Shown: piece by piece, positions 51,879 through 59,063 of the stretch
Numbering within the stretch: the first letter of the stretch is position 1
Layout: each line of letters starts with the position of its first letter
Assembly (NCBI GenBank): GCA_016234495.1
Contig: JACRBI010000024.1
Coordinates: 124,001 to 188,000 of the forward strand
Origin: Chloroflexota bacterium
GTDB taxonomy: Bacteria; Chloroflexota; Anaerolineae; Anaerolineales; Villigracilaceae
Direction of reading: 5' to 3'
Length of the DNA stretch: 64,000 bases
Position numbers and translations under genes: made by a program
The notes under the pieces: generated by a model
What the model saw: the letters and a program-made list of their open reading frames with translations, nothing else
What the model was told of the DNA's origin: nothing
Databases searched by the model: none

Positions 51879-51916
51879 CCCCCAAAATACGCCGGGCTTT
51901 CCGTCATATTTGGGGG
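51879..51916. repeat. Palindromic repeat (type F) between nurA and HAS-barrel genes
   Basis: CCCCCAAAATACGCCGG (51879-51895) and CCGTCATATTTGGGGG (51901-51916) form an imperfect inverted repeat. It lies inside the operon gap and leaves the downstream ribosome-binding site free. Confidence 0.65.
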
Positions 51917-51953
51917 AGGTGCCCCGCCGAATGGCGAGGGCGGAGGGGTTAAT

Positions 51954-53123
51954 TTATCTTCTTGTTCTGCCCTTCAAATCCTTGGCCGATTGCTTGCCGG
52001 ACTTTTCGCCGAGTTCGCCGCCGCTTGAAAGAATATCCCTTGAAAGCAACCTGTCAATTTCCTCTTTTTCAAGATGAGTCACAACAGCGATCTCATGTGC
52101 GCGGTGCAGCGCATACGGGAATGGGGCGTGCCCCATGATCATGGATTGCCCGACCAGAACCGAGTGCAGATCGTTCAGCATGGACGGGTCTTCCGCAACC
52201 CATAACGGCACATCCACGCGCGCGATCTTGGGATGTTTCGCATCTCCAACATTGATATAAAAGAAATGGATGGCCAGCGCGCCTTTGTATTTCTCGGCAG
52301 ATTTGGCCTGCAGTGCAAAGACCGCCGACCGTTCATGCCTGCCGAGGAGCTGGCCAAACAGCCACAGATCTGTGACACCCGCCAGCGGGCGATTTTTTCT
52401 GATGTTCTTTAATTCATCCTGCGGGGTCTCTGCAACTTCCAATAATTTGACAACCCAATTTGCCCCGGGCTTATCCACATAACCGCCGGCGATGATCCGC
52501 TTTTGCCGCATTTCTTCAAGGGTGTGTAAATAGTCATTCAGGCTTTTCTCAAACTCGCGGGCGTTTTCGTTGTCGATTGAACCCCATAATTCCAACTGCC
52601 CTTCGGTGAGGGCAACGACAGTGCCTGAATATTTTTCAGACATCTCCAGCAACTTTTTTCTTTCGGCCACATCCCGCTGCAAAGCGACCTGACTGTCGCT
52701 GAAATAGGTATCATCGAATTCATCGAGCAGATGCAGCTCGGTGTCGGTTTCGACCTCTGGTGTGTTCCCCGAACCGATCTGCATGGCGATGGCCCCGACA
52801 TTGATGACATAATATTGAAGCGCCTCATGCCGGTTTGGAACGATCTGCGAACCGTCAGCAGCGATGAGCGTTGCTTGAAAAGCAGAAGCAGGCGCGGGGT
52901 AGTGCGAAGCGAGTTTCTCATCGAGCGGTACAGCGCAACGGATGTTGGAATCCGCCTGTTTGGCAGAATCCACTTTGGAGCGCAGGAATTCCAATTCAGA
53001 GTTAAAAGACGCAAGTAACTTCCGGGCAAGCTGCTGCGCCTGTTCTTTCCTCTTTCGTCTTTCAGTTGCGCCTGCGCCGATGTCCTTGATCTGTTGGTAG
53101 GCTTGCTGGTAATTGATTGGCAT
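51954..53123 (-). CDS. nurA: NurA-domain nuclease
   Basis: 389 aa. A coiled N-terminus (ERRKRKEQAQQLARKLLASF) is followed by FQATLIAADGSQIVPNRHEAL near residue 85, where the conserved Asp of the NurA metal site lies in ADGSQ. LLGRHERSAVFALQ near 265 and ARVDVPLWVAED near 308 are later conserved regions, and APFPYALHRAHEIAVVTH near 345 holds the C-terminal His/Glu set. NurA is a 5'-3' nuclease that resects DNA ends with HerA, best known in archaea. The HAS-barrel protein follows on the same strand. Confidence 0.8.
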   Translation of the reverse strand: MPINYQQAYQQIKDIGAGATERRKRKEQAQQLARKLLASFNSELEFLRSKVDSAKQADSNIRCAVPLDEKLASHYPAPASAFQATLIAADGSQIVPNRHEALQYYVINVGAIAMQIGSGNTPEVETDTELHLLDEFDDTYFSDSQVALQRDVAERKKLLEMSEKYSGTVVALTEGQLELWGSIDNENAREFEKSLNDYLHTLEEMRQKRIIAGGYVDKPGANWVVKLLEVAETPQDELKNIRKNRPLAGVTDLWLFGQLLGRHERSAVFALQAKSAEKYKGALAIHFFYINVGDAKHPKIARVDVPLWVAEDPSMLNDLHSVLVGQSMIMGHAPFPYALHRAHEIAVVTHLEKEEIDRLLSRDILSSGGELGEKSGKQSAKDLKGRTRR

Positions 53124-53151
53124 GGTTTTTCACTAGAACATTTGTGCAAAA

Positions 53152-53221
53152 TTTTAGCCGTAAACAGGCTAAAATACAAGTACCGCAATCCTCAAATATC
53201 TTTTAGGGAAGATTGCGGTAC
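53152..53221. promoter_or_regulatory. Two stacked inverted repeats between nurA and SIMPL gene
   Basis: TTTTAGCC (53152-53159) pairs with GGCTAAAA (53167-53174), and GTACCGCAATC (53180-53190) pairs perfectly with GATTGCGGTAC (53211-53221). Both lie in the divergent gap. They could be operators, or leader hairpins of the SIMPL gene transcript. Confidence 0.6.
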
Positions 53222-53278
53222 AAGGGAACTTTTTTGACGGATGTTTCGTCAATACGAAAACAAAACAAGGAGAAGAAA

Positions 53279-54001
53279 ATGCGTACAAAAATTTTAGTTT
53301 TTACAGTTCTGGCTTTCGCGCTTGTGTTGAGCGCCTGCGGACCGACCACCATTAATCAGGCCGCGCCGGATAATATCCGCACGTTGAACGTGAACGGCGT
53401 CGGCACAGTGGACCTCACACCCGATATTGCCTACGTTTATATCGGTGTTCACGACGAGGCCATCACCGCCTCTGAAGCTGTGGATGCCAACAAGGCGCAC
53501 ACCACTGCAGTGATCAATGCGATCAAAGAAGCCGGCGTGGATGCGAAGGATATCCGCACTTCCAATTTCAGCATTTACCCGTCACAACAGTACGGCCCTG
53601 ATGGGACGATGACCGGTACAATCTACATGGTGGACAATTCAGTGTACGTCACTGTCCGTGATCTTGACAGCCTTGGCGACCTGCTCGATGATGCCATCAG
53701 CGCCGGCGCAAACAACATTAACAGCATCCAGTTTGATGTGGCTGACAAGACTGCAGCCGTAAAGGAAGCCCGCGCCAAGGCCGTGGAAGATGCAAAGGCT
53801 CAGGCTCAGGAAATGTCGGATGCCGCCGGAATTTCACTTGGCAGCATTCAGAACCTCAGCTTTTATGAAAGCAGCCCCGTCCCCATGTTCTCGGGCAAGG
53901 GCGGCGGCGGTGGAGGGATGGCGATGGATGTGGCTGTGCCGATCCAGCCGGGGCAGTTGACGATCTCCGTCAACGTCAGCATCACCTACTCGATCAAGTA
54001 A
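53279..54001 (+). CDS. SIMPL (DUF541) domain lipoprotein
   Basis: 240 aa from the ATG at 53279 with AAGGAGA upstream. VFTVLAFALVLSACGPTT is a signal peptide with lipobox. NIRTLNVNGVGTVDLTPDIAYVYIGV opens the SIMPL fold, and KAVEDAKAQAQEMSDAAGISLGSI near residue 180 is the second conserved region. The Gly-rich GKGGGGGGMA stretch forms a flexible loop before the last strand. The family is outside the cytoplasm, and a general role is not known. Confidence 0.88.
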   Translation: MRTKILVFTVLAFALVLSACGPTTINQAAPDNIRTLNVNGVGTVDLTPDIAYVYIGVHDEAITASEAVDANKAHTTAVINAIKEAGVDAKDIRTSNFSIYPSQQYGPDGTMTGTIYMVDNSVYVTVRDLDSLGDLLDDAISAGANNINSIQFDVADKTAAVKEARAKAVEDAKAQAQEMSDAAGISLGSIQNLSFYESSPVPMFSGKGGGGGGMAMDVAVPIQPGQLTISVNVSITYSIK

Positions 54002-54017
54002 GCGCTTCAATTAAAAA

Positions 54018-54053
54018 GACCTGCTCCCGTTTGAAGGAGCAGGTTCTTTTTTT
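54018..54053. terminator. Bidirectional rho-independent terminator
   Basis: ACCTGCTCC (54019-54027) pairs with GGAGCAGGT (54036-54044), with A-run on the left and seven T on the right. It separates the SIMPL gene from the convergent small membrane protein. Confidence 0.9.
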
Positions 54054-54057
54054 GATA

Positions 54058-54348
54058 TTAAGAAGCTGGCGGGAGCGGCTCGTTGGAGATGGCTTCCGGT
54101 TTCTTGCGAAGCATGAAAAATCCAACGGCGATTGGGATGGCGATGAAAATGAACGACAGGCACAGGGTCACGAGTCCCATGGTCATTGCGGCGGCGGGGT
54201 CGCTGCTGCCCATCACGTCTATTTCAGCCCCGGGCATTTGGCTGGCAAAAACGGATGTGGCCCCGAAGAAGCACATGAACAAGCCCGGACAGCCGCACAG
54301 CACAACCGATGCAATGGTGGCAATAATACCTTTTGTTTTTGTATCCAT
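54058..54348 (-). CDS. Small two-helix membrane protein of unknown function
   Basis: 96 aa with AGGAG before the ATG. Two hydrophobic helices, IIATIASVVLCGCPGLFMCFFGA and MGLVTLCLSFIFIAIPIAVGFFML (each read from its ends), flank a short polar loop. The tail is basic then proline-rich. The family is not recognised. Frames on the opposite strand have no ribosome-binding site and are taken as shadows. Confidence 0.7.
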   Translation of the reverse strand: MDTKTKGIIATIASVVLCGCPGLFMCFFGATSVFASQMPGAEIDVMGSSDPAAAMTMGLVTLCLSFIFIAIPIAVGFFMLRKKPEAISNEPLPPAS

Positions 54349-54395
54349 TTTTTCTCCTGTGAAGAATTAGATTTCGCTCAGTATACATTCAACAA

Positions 54396-54427
54396 AAACG
54401 GGATGCAAGTTTTTTTGCATCCCGTTT
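54396..54427 (-). terminator. Terminator of the phe operon
   Basis: AAACGGGATGCAA (54396-54408) pairs with TTGCATCCCGTTT (54415-54427). On the minus strand it is followed by further T residues, and it lies three bases after the pheT stop. Confidence 0.88.
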
Positions 54428-54430
54428 GTA

Positions 54431-57058
54431 CTAACTTCTCAACTTCGCGCCGATGGTATGTTCCAGCCGCTTCACAATTTTATTGCGGATTGCGGCGGCT
54501 TCGGCATCGGTCAGCGTTTTCTCGGCCTGGTAGGTGAGACTGTACGCCAGCGACTTTTTTCCCGCTCCGATCTTTTCATCGCGGTAGACATCGAACAGGC
54601 GGACGTCGGTGACGGTCTTGCCGCCCGTTTGCCTGATCAATGCTTCGACAGCAGATGCGGCGACTGATTCATCCACGATGATGGCGATGTCTTCATACAT
54701 GGGCGGGAACTCGGAGACGGGCTTGATGCCAAACGAGGGATTCAGTCCGCGCAATTTCTCAAGGTCAAACTCGGCGGCGATGACTGGCGCGTCGCCGAAT
54801 TCGTATTTTTCCTTTGCCAGCGGATGCAGTTCGCCGAACACGCCCACGACTTGTCCATTCACTTTCACCTGGGCAGATTTGCCCGGGTGCAGGGCGTAGG
54901 AAGATTCCGCTTCAGCGTAGAGGATGTCTGTGTAGCGGAGGCCAGCCAAAAGGAGTTCGATGCGGCCTTTCATGTCGTAGAAGTCGAAAGCGGGAGCATC
55001 CTTCACATCCCACGCAGATGCGATTCGTTTACCTGTCATCACGATGGCGAGTCTGCGCGGCTCGTTGGGTAAGTTGTTTTTGAGCGGCTCGAAAACTGAG
55101 CCGACTTCAAACATGGCAATCGATTCGGCTTTGGCATTTTTCTCGGCAACTTCCAGCACCGATGCGAGCAGACTTTGGCGCAGAACGCTGCGTTCCGGCG
55201 CAATGGGATTCGCAATGCGGACATATTCGTCGTGCGACACCACGCGGCTTTCGCGTTCGGGCGAGGTCATGCGATAGGTGACGACTTCCTGCATCCCGAT
55301 GGAAACGAGCAGGTCGCGCAGACGTTCCTCCCACTCGTGAATGGGGTTGCCTTTTTGCGGCGGCAGGGAATCGGACATGGTGGTGGTCGGGATGTTGTCG
55401 AAGCCGTACGAACGCGCAACCTCTTCGAGCACATCCGCGAGACCGACCACGCCTTCGTCAATGTCCATGCGGTGCGGAGGAGCAGTAATTAGTAATTGGT
55501 TGTTGGTAATTTGGCATTTGAATTCGAGGCGGGTGAGGAGCGCGGAAATTTCTTCGAGCGTGAGGTCAATGCCAAGCAAACGCTTCACATCTTTGGGCGT
55601 GACTTCAACTACTGAATCTTTCGGTTTGAGCGGATACATGTCCACGAGGCCGGGCGCGACCTTGCCGTTTGCCCAGGCAGCCATGTAATTCAATCCGAGG
55701 CTGACGCCCTGGTCCGCGAGCGCGGGGTGAACTCCGCGTGAAAAACGGAAGGATGCTTCGGAAGGAAGGTTGTGCTGTTTGGCGGTGCGGCGGATGTTGA
55801 TGAAGTTCCATGCCGCGCCTTCGAGCAACACATTGACCGTGCTTTTGCTGCGTGCGGTGATCTTTCCCTGCGTCATTTCGCCGGGTTTGACTTCGATGCC
55901 TGTCGCGTCCAGCACTTCTTTTGAAGCATCGTACACTTCAGATTCAGAACCGCCCATCACGCCGGCAAGGGACAGCGACCCTTTTTCATCGCACACCAGC
56001 ACATTTGTGGATGTGAGTTTGCGCTTCACTCCGTCAAGCGTGACAAGTTCCTCGCCGTCCTGCGCGGCGCGGGTGATGATCTTGATTTTCTTTGTCGGGT
56101 TGGAAACCCGACCTACGAGAACATCATAATCGAAGGCGTGCAGAGGCTCGCCAAGTTCGATCATGGCGTAGTTGGTCGCATCGACGATATTGTTGATGGC
56201 ACGTACACCCGCCAGTTTGAGTCTGCGCTGAATCTGATACGGGCTGGGTTTGATTTCCACATCGCGAATCAACCCCACCACAAAGCGCGGATTGAGTTCC
56301 GGGTCGGTGATTTCGATCTCGACAAGATCATTGACGGATGGACCGTTGACGATGGACGATGGACGGTCTGCGGTCTGCGGTCTATTGTCGGCTTTTAACT
56401 CTCTTCCCGTCAACGCTGCCAACTCCCGCGCAATACCGATCACATTTGCGTTGCGCGCCATATTCGGCAGAATGGAAATATCCAAAACTGCATCGCCCAT
56501 GTAATCCACCAGAGACATGCCCACGGGTGCATCGTCATCGAACAGGATGATGCCTTCATGTTCCTCGGTAATGCCCAATTCCTTTTCAGAGCAGACCATC
56601 GAGTACGAATCCACACCGCGGATTTTGGCGCGCTTGAGCGTGGTCAACACCAGTCCGTCTGCATGACCATCGTAGATGGTTGCGCCTTCTTTCGCGTACG
56701 CCACCTTGATCGGCTTTTCAAGCCTGCCCGTGCCTTTCAAGTGGAAGATGTTCGGCGCGCCGGTCAGCACCACCTGTTCCTGCTGGCCGTCGAACAGGTC
56801 AAGCAGAGTCAACTTGTCCGCGTTGGGATGCGCTTTCACTTCACGAATCTCAGCCACGACCAGCTTGTCACGATCCCAGCCAATGCCGTTGGTTTTGAAT
56901 TCGTGCTTCTCGCCTTCCTTGTAGGTCGGCATGGGCAGACCGGCATAGAGAATCTCGTCAACTTCAAGGCCGGCGAGAGTCAACTTGCGGGCAATATCTT
57001 CAATGGACAAGCCGCCCAGGTCAATGAAATCTTTTAGCCATGAAATAGGTAACTTCAT
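54431..57058 (-). CDS. pheT: Phenylalanyl-tRNA synthetase beta subunit
   Basis: 875 aa, somewhat longer than usual. MKLPISWLKDFIDLGGLS opens the protein; the tRNA-binding EMAP-like region holds VVAEIREVKAHPNADKLTLLDL near residue 75. The B3/B4 editing region has NNIVDATNYAMIELGEPLHAFDYD near 290. The B5 domain has KRLLGIDLTLEEISALLTRL, and the C-terminus ends in a ferredoxin-like anticodon domain (FPPMYEDIAIIVDE). Two repeat elements are translated in frame: family C near residue 230 (DNRPQTADRPSSIVNG) and family A near 315 (VGRVSNPTKK). Both fall in linker or loop regions, so function is probably kept. Confidence 0.94.
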   Translation of the reverse strand: MKLPISWLKDFIDLGGLSIEDIARKLTLAGLEVDEILYAGLPMPTYKEGEKHEFKTNGIGWDRDKLVVAEIREVKAHPNADKLTLLDLFDGQQEQVVLTGAPNIFHLKGTGRLEKPIKVAYAKEGATIYDGHADGLVLTTLKRAKIRGVDSYSMVCSEKELGITEEHEGIILFDDDAPVGMSLVDYMGDAVLDISILPNMARNANVIGIARELAALTGRELKADNRPQTADRPSSIVNGPSVNDLVEIEITDPELNPRFVVGLIRDVEIKPSPYQIQRRLKLAGVRAINNIVDATNYAMIELGEPLHAFDYDVLVGRVSNPTKKIKIITRAAQDGEELVTLDGVKRKLTSTNVLVCDEKGSLSLAGVMGGSESEVYDASKEVLDATGIEVKPGEMTQGKITARSKSTVNVLLEGAAWNFINIRRTAKQHNLPSEASFRFSRGVHPALADQGVSLGLNYMAAWANGKVAPGLVDMYPLKPKDSVVEVTPKDVKRLLGIDLTLEEISALLTRLEFKCQITNNQLLITAPPHRMDIDEGVVGLADVLEEVARSYGFDNIPTTTMSDSLPPQKGNPIHEWEERLRDLLVSIGMQEVVTYRMTSPERESRVVSHDEYVRIANPIAPERSVLRQSLLASVLEVAEKNAKAESIAMFEVGSVFEPLKNNLPNEPRRLAIVMTGKRIASAWDVKDAPAFDFYDMKGRIELLLAGLRYTDILYAEAESSYALHPGKSAQVKVNGQVVGVFGELHPLAKEKYEFGDAPVIAAEFDLEKLRGLNPSFGIKPVSEFPPMYEDIAIIVDESVAASAVEALIRQTGGKTVTDVRLFDVYRDEKIGAGKKSLAYSLTYQAEKTLTDAEAAAIRNKIVKRLEHTIGAKLRS
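56094..56116. repeat. Palindromic repeat family A inside pheT
   Basis: GTCGGGTT, GGA, AACCCGAC, then CTAC. It has the same 8-3-8 layout and CTAC tail as the intergenic copies at 3513-3535 and 43737-43759. It is translated as VGRVSNPT just after the HAFDYD motif of the editing domain. Confidence 0.82.
56341..56389. repeat. Repeat family C inside pheT
   Basis: 49 bases nearly identical to 58677-58728 in the pheS leader; the only length difference is three bases, which preserves the frame. It begins GACCGTTGACGATGGACGAT and ends GCGGTCTATTGTC. Confidence 0.9.
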
Positions 57059-57101
57059 AATTTCCTCTTTAAATCGGGTAATCAGGTAATTGGGTAATTA
57101 G

Positions 57102-57124
57102 GGAATAGGTGATTAGGAATCAGG
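57102..57124 (+). repeat. Inverted repeat (family E), left arm of four-helix-gene unit
   Basis: GGAATAGGTGATTAGGAATC followed by AGG. Its inverted partner at 57578-57601 differs at about two positions. The stop codon of the enclosed gene (57113-57115) lies inside this arm. Similar ATTACC/GGTAAT steps continue to 57075. Confidence 0.85.
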
Positions 57125-57568
57125 ATAGTTGGTGTTAGTAATGTAGTCTGGAGCATTTTCTCGGACTTGATGGTTTGCGCCCGGTTCAGATGCTCCGCGT
57201 TTGCTTTCTTTGAGAAAAGCAATGTAGCCGCTTATCATTCTTCTCAACTCTACAATCTGACCATTAAGTCGTTTGTAAACTTCATCATCAAGGTAATCAA
57301 GTTTGTGCGCGAGAGTCAAATGGCTAAAAGTTTCTTCCAGAGAACCTCGTGCGATATAACAAAAACGGACACTCTCTTGAAAATAAAATCTTCCATAGCC
57401 TTCTGCAATATTTGCAGGGATGCTTTGCACTGAACGCCGTAATTGATCACTCAGCGACCATTTCTCCTGAACAGGCAATTTAGGCAGGATGGTTTTGCAA
57501 ACTTCAACAGCAAACGCCAACGACTTTTGCCAAACCAACAAAGTTTCTAAACCTTTATCACCCGTCAT
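57113..57568 (-). CDS. Four-helix bundle protein (23S rRNA-IVP/Avd-like)
   Basis: 151 aa. LLVWQKSLAFAVEVCKTI, then WSLSDQLRRSVQSIPANIAEG near residue 40, then CYIARGSLEETFSHLTLA near 75 and LNGQIVELRRMISGYIAFL near 105 mark the four helices of the S23/IVP family. SIPANIAEGYGR is its hallmark. Relatives include proteins encoded in intervening sequences of 23S rRNA genes and the Avd partner of diversity-generating reverse transcriptases; no reverse transcriptase is here. The gene is richer in A and T than pheS and pheT. It lies between them within near-perfect inverted repeats, and its AGGAG ribosome-binding site starts at the inner edge of one arm. Confidence 0.85.
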   Translation of the reverse strand: MTGDKGLETLLVWQKSLAFAVEVCKTILPKLPVQEKWSLSDQLRRSVQSIPANIAEGYGRFYFQESVRFCYIARGSLEETFSHLTLAHKLDYLDDEVYKRLNGQIVELRRMISGYIAFLKESKRGASEPGANHQVRENAPDYITNTNYPDS

Positions 57569-57577
57569 AACGAATCT

Positions 57578-57601
57578 CCTAATTCCTAATCACCTAATTC
57601 C
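57578..57601 (-). repeat. Inverted repeat (family E), right arm of four-helix-gene unit
   Basis: On the minus strand it reads GGAATTAGGTGATTAGGAAT then TAGG, running into AGATTCGTTATG of the gene. The last base of the arm is also the last base of the pheS stop codon (57601-57603). Confidence 0.85.
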
Positions 57602-58659
57602 TAAAATTGCTCCAAAAACCTCACGTCATTTCCCCAGAAATACCGGATGTCATTGATCTTGTTCCGCAGCATCAACTGACGCTCCGGCCCCATGCCGAAG
57701 GCGAAGCCGGTGTAACGCTTCGGGTCATATCCGCCATTCTGCAAAACATTTGGATGCACCATGCCGCAGCCGAGAATCTCCAGCCAGCCTGAATTCTTGC
57801 AGACCTGGCATCCTTTGCCGCCACACACAAAACATTCCACATCCACTTCGGCGGAAGGCTCGGTGAATGGGAAGTACGAAGCGCGGAATCTGACTCGCGC
57901 GTCCTGCCCGAACATACGCCGCGCAAAATCGGTCAGTGTGCCTTTCAAGTCGGCGAACGTGATTCCTTCACCGACCGCGAGTCCTTCCACTTGATTGAAT
58001 TGAATCTCCGAGCGTGCCGTGATCTGCTCGTAGCGATAACACATGCCCGGCAGAGCGATTCGAATTGGCGGCGGATTCTGCGGGTTGGTCGCGGCAGCTT
58101 CGCGCATCGCGCGAATCTGCCCCGGCGAGGTATGCGTGCGCATCAAAATGGGGTTATCCTCACGCCCCTCCGCTTCGACATAAAAAGAATCCTGCATCTC
58201 TCGCGCAGGATGATGCGGCGCAAAGTTGAGCATCTGGAAATTCATCTCGTCAGTCTCCACCTCACGCGAGGTATAAACCTGAAAACCCATCTCAGCCAAA
58301 ATTGCCAGCACGCGCCGCAACTGCTGATTGGACGGATGCAGCCGCCCGACATGCACTTCACGCCCGGGCAGGGTCACATCCAACTTTTCTTCTTCGAGCG
58401 ATTTCGCCAGCGCGGCATTCTTCACCGCCTGAGACTTCTCCTCCAAAGCAGATTCCAACGCCGCCTTGACACGGTTCGCCTCCGCGCCGACAACTGGCCG
58501 CTCCTCCTTTGAGAGTTTCCCAAACCCGGCAAAGACCTGCATCAGCGGCGAACTGCGCCCAACGTTTGCCACGCGCCAGGCGTCCAGCGCAGATTGATCC
58601 GCAATAGCTGACAGACTCTCCAGTGCGGCTTTCTCGATCTCGTTCAATTTATCCAACAT
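57601..58659 (-). CDS. pheS: Phenylalanyl-tRNA synthetase alpha subunit
   Basis: 352 aa from the ATG at 58659, with GGAGG five bases upstream; a longer in-frame ORF to 58833 merely translates the T-box leader. The N-terminal coiled coil is followed by the class II catalytic core: motif 2 in PILMRTHTSPGQIRAM and motif 3 in GFAFGMGPERQLMLR near residue 330. The insert CFVCGGKGCQVCKNSGW near 280 is a known cysteine-rich loop of bacterial PheS. It forms a heterotetramer with PheT. The gene order is pheS, four-helix gene, pheT. Confidence 0.95.
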   Translation of the reverse strand: MLDKLNEIEKAALESLSAIADQSALDAWRVANVGRSSPLMQVFAGFGKLSKEERPVVGAEANRVKAALESALEEKSQAVKNAALAKSLEEEKLDVTLPGREVHVGRLHPSNQQLRRVLAILAEMGFQVYTSREVETDEMNFQMLNFAPHHPAREMQDSFYVEAEGREDNPILMRTHTSPGQIRAMREAAATNPQNPPPIRIALPGMCYRYEQITARSEIQFNQVEGLAVGEGITFADLKGTLTDFARRMFGQDARVRFRASYFPFTEPSAEVDVECFVCGGKGCQVCKNSGWLEILGCGMVHPNVLQNGGYDPKRYTGFAFGMGPERQLMLRNKINDIRYFWGNDVRFLEQF

Positions 58660-58676
58660 ATAACCTCCGAATTCTT

Positions 58677-58728
58677 GACCATTGACGATGGACGATTGAC
58701 CGTGGTCTACCGTCTGCGGTCTATTGTC
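58677..58728. repeat. Repeat family C between T-box terminator and pheS start
   Basis: 52 bases beginning GACCATTGACGATGGACGAT and ending GCGGTCTATTGTC, almost the same as the copy inside pheT. It is inserted after the T-box terminator and leaves 17 bases, with the ribosome-binding site, before the pheS start codon. Confidence 0.9.
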
Positions 58729-58730
58729 TA

Positions 58731-59022
58731 AAAACAAAAACCTCCCGTCCACAATCATGGGACGAGAGGGGAAGTTCTCGCGGTACCACCCAAATTCATC
58801 ACACAAGGCGATGCACTTTGCGCCGACAAACATCGGCTTCCCGGATAACGTTGAGAAAACGGCTCAGACTACAAAACGTGGCACTTGACACGCTCTTCAC
58901 CTTCACGGCTCAAGAGGGAACTTCAACTGATTTCGGTCGAGTGCAATTTCAACAAATACCTTGCACATCTCTGGCGGCTTCTGCCAGTTTACTTTCCTCT
59001 GTCACAGCCTTTAAATTTGATT
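58731..59022 (-). promoter_or_regulatory. T-box riboswitch, tRNA-Phe responsive
   Basis: The minus strand carries the T-box sequence GGGTGGTACCGCG (58779-58791). It is followed by a terminator made of 58760-58769 and 58741-58750 (all ten positions can pair, one as G-T), and then TTTTTGTTTTT. Upstream is a structured leader of about 230 bases with AGAGGAAAGTAAACTGG, as in Stem I of T-boxes. A TTC triplet at 58918-58920 (minus strand, in GTTGAAGTTCCC) could be the specifier codon. Uncharged tRNA-Phe would stabilise the antiterminator and turn on pheS-pheT. Confidence 0.92.
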
Positions 59023-59028
59023 GTCGTA

Positions 59029-59056
59029 ATTATCTGCGGAATCGGAGGGCTGTCAA
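59029..59056 (-). promoter_or_regulatory. Promoter of the T-box/pheST transcript
   Basis: On the minus strand TTGACA (59051-59056) and GATAAT (59029-59034) are 16 bases apart. The -35 box lies seven bases after the rubrerythrin stop codon. Confidence 0.82.
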
Positions 59057-59063
59057 GGCTTGC

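Noticed and set aside
54031..54537. Plus-strand frame of 168 codons over the small membrane protein
   Set aside because: It begins inside a terminator and crosses a second terminator and the pheT 3' end; the minus-strand frame has a ribosome-binding site and two plausible membrane helices.
57113..57568. A diversity-generating retroelement around the Avd-like gene
   Set aside because: No reverse transcriptase, template repeat or variable repeat with adenine-biased changes was found nearby.
58660..58833. In-frame N-terminal extension of pheS by 58 residues
   Set aside because: It translates the T-box antiterminator, its terminator and a repeat element; the ATG at 58659 has a strong ribosome-binding site and matches the family start.
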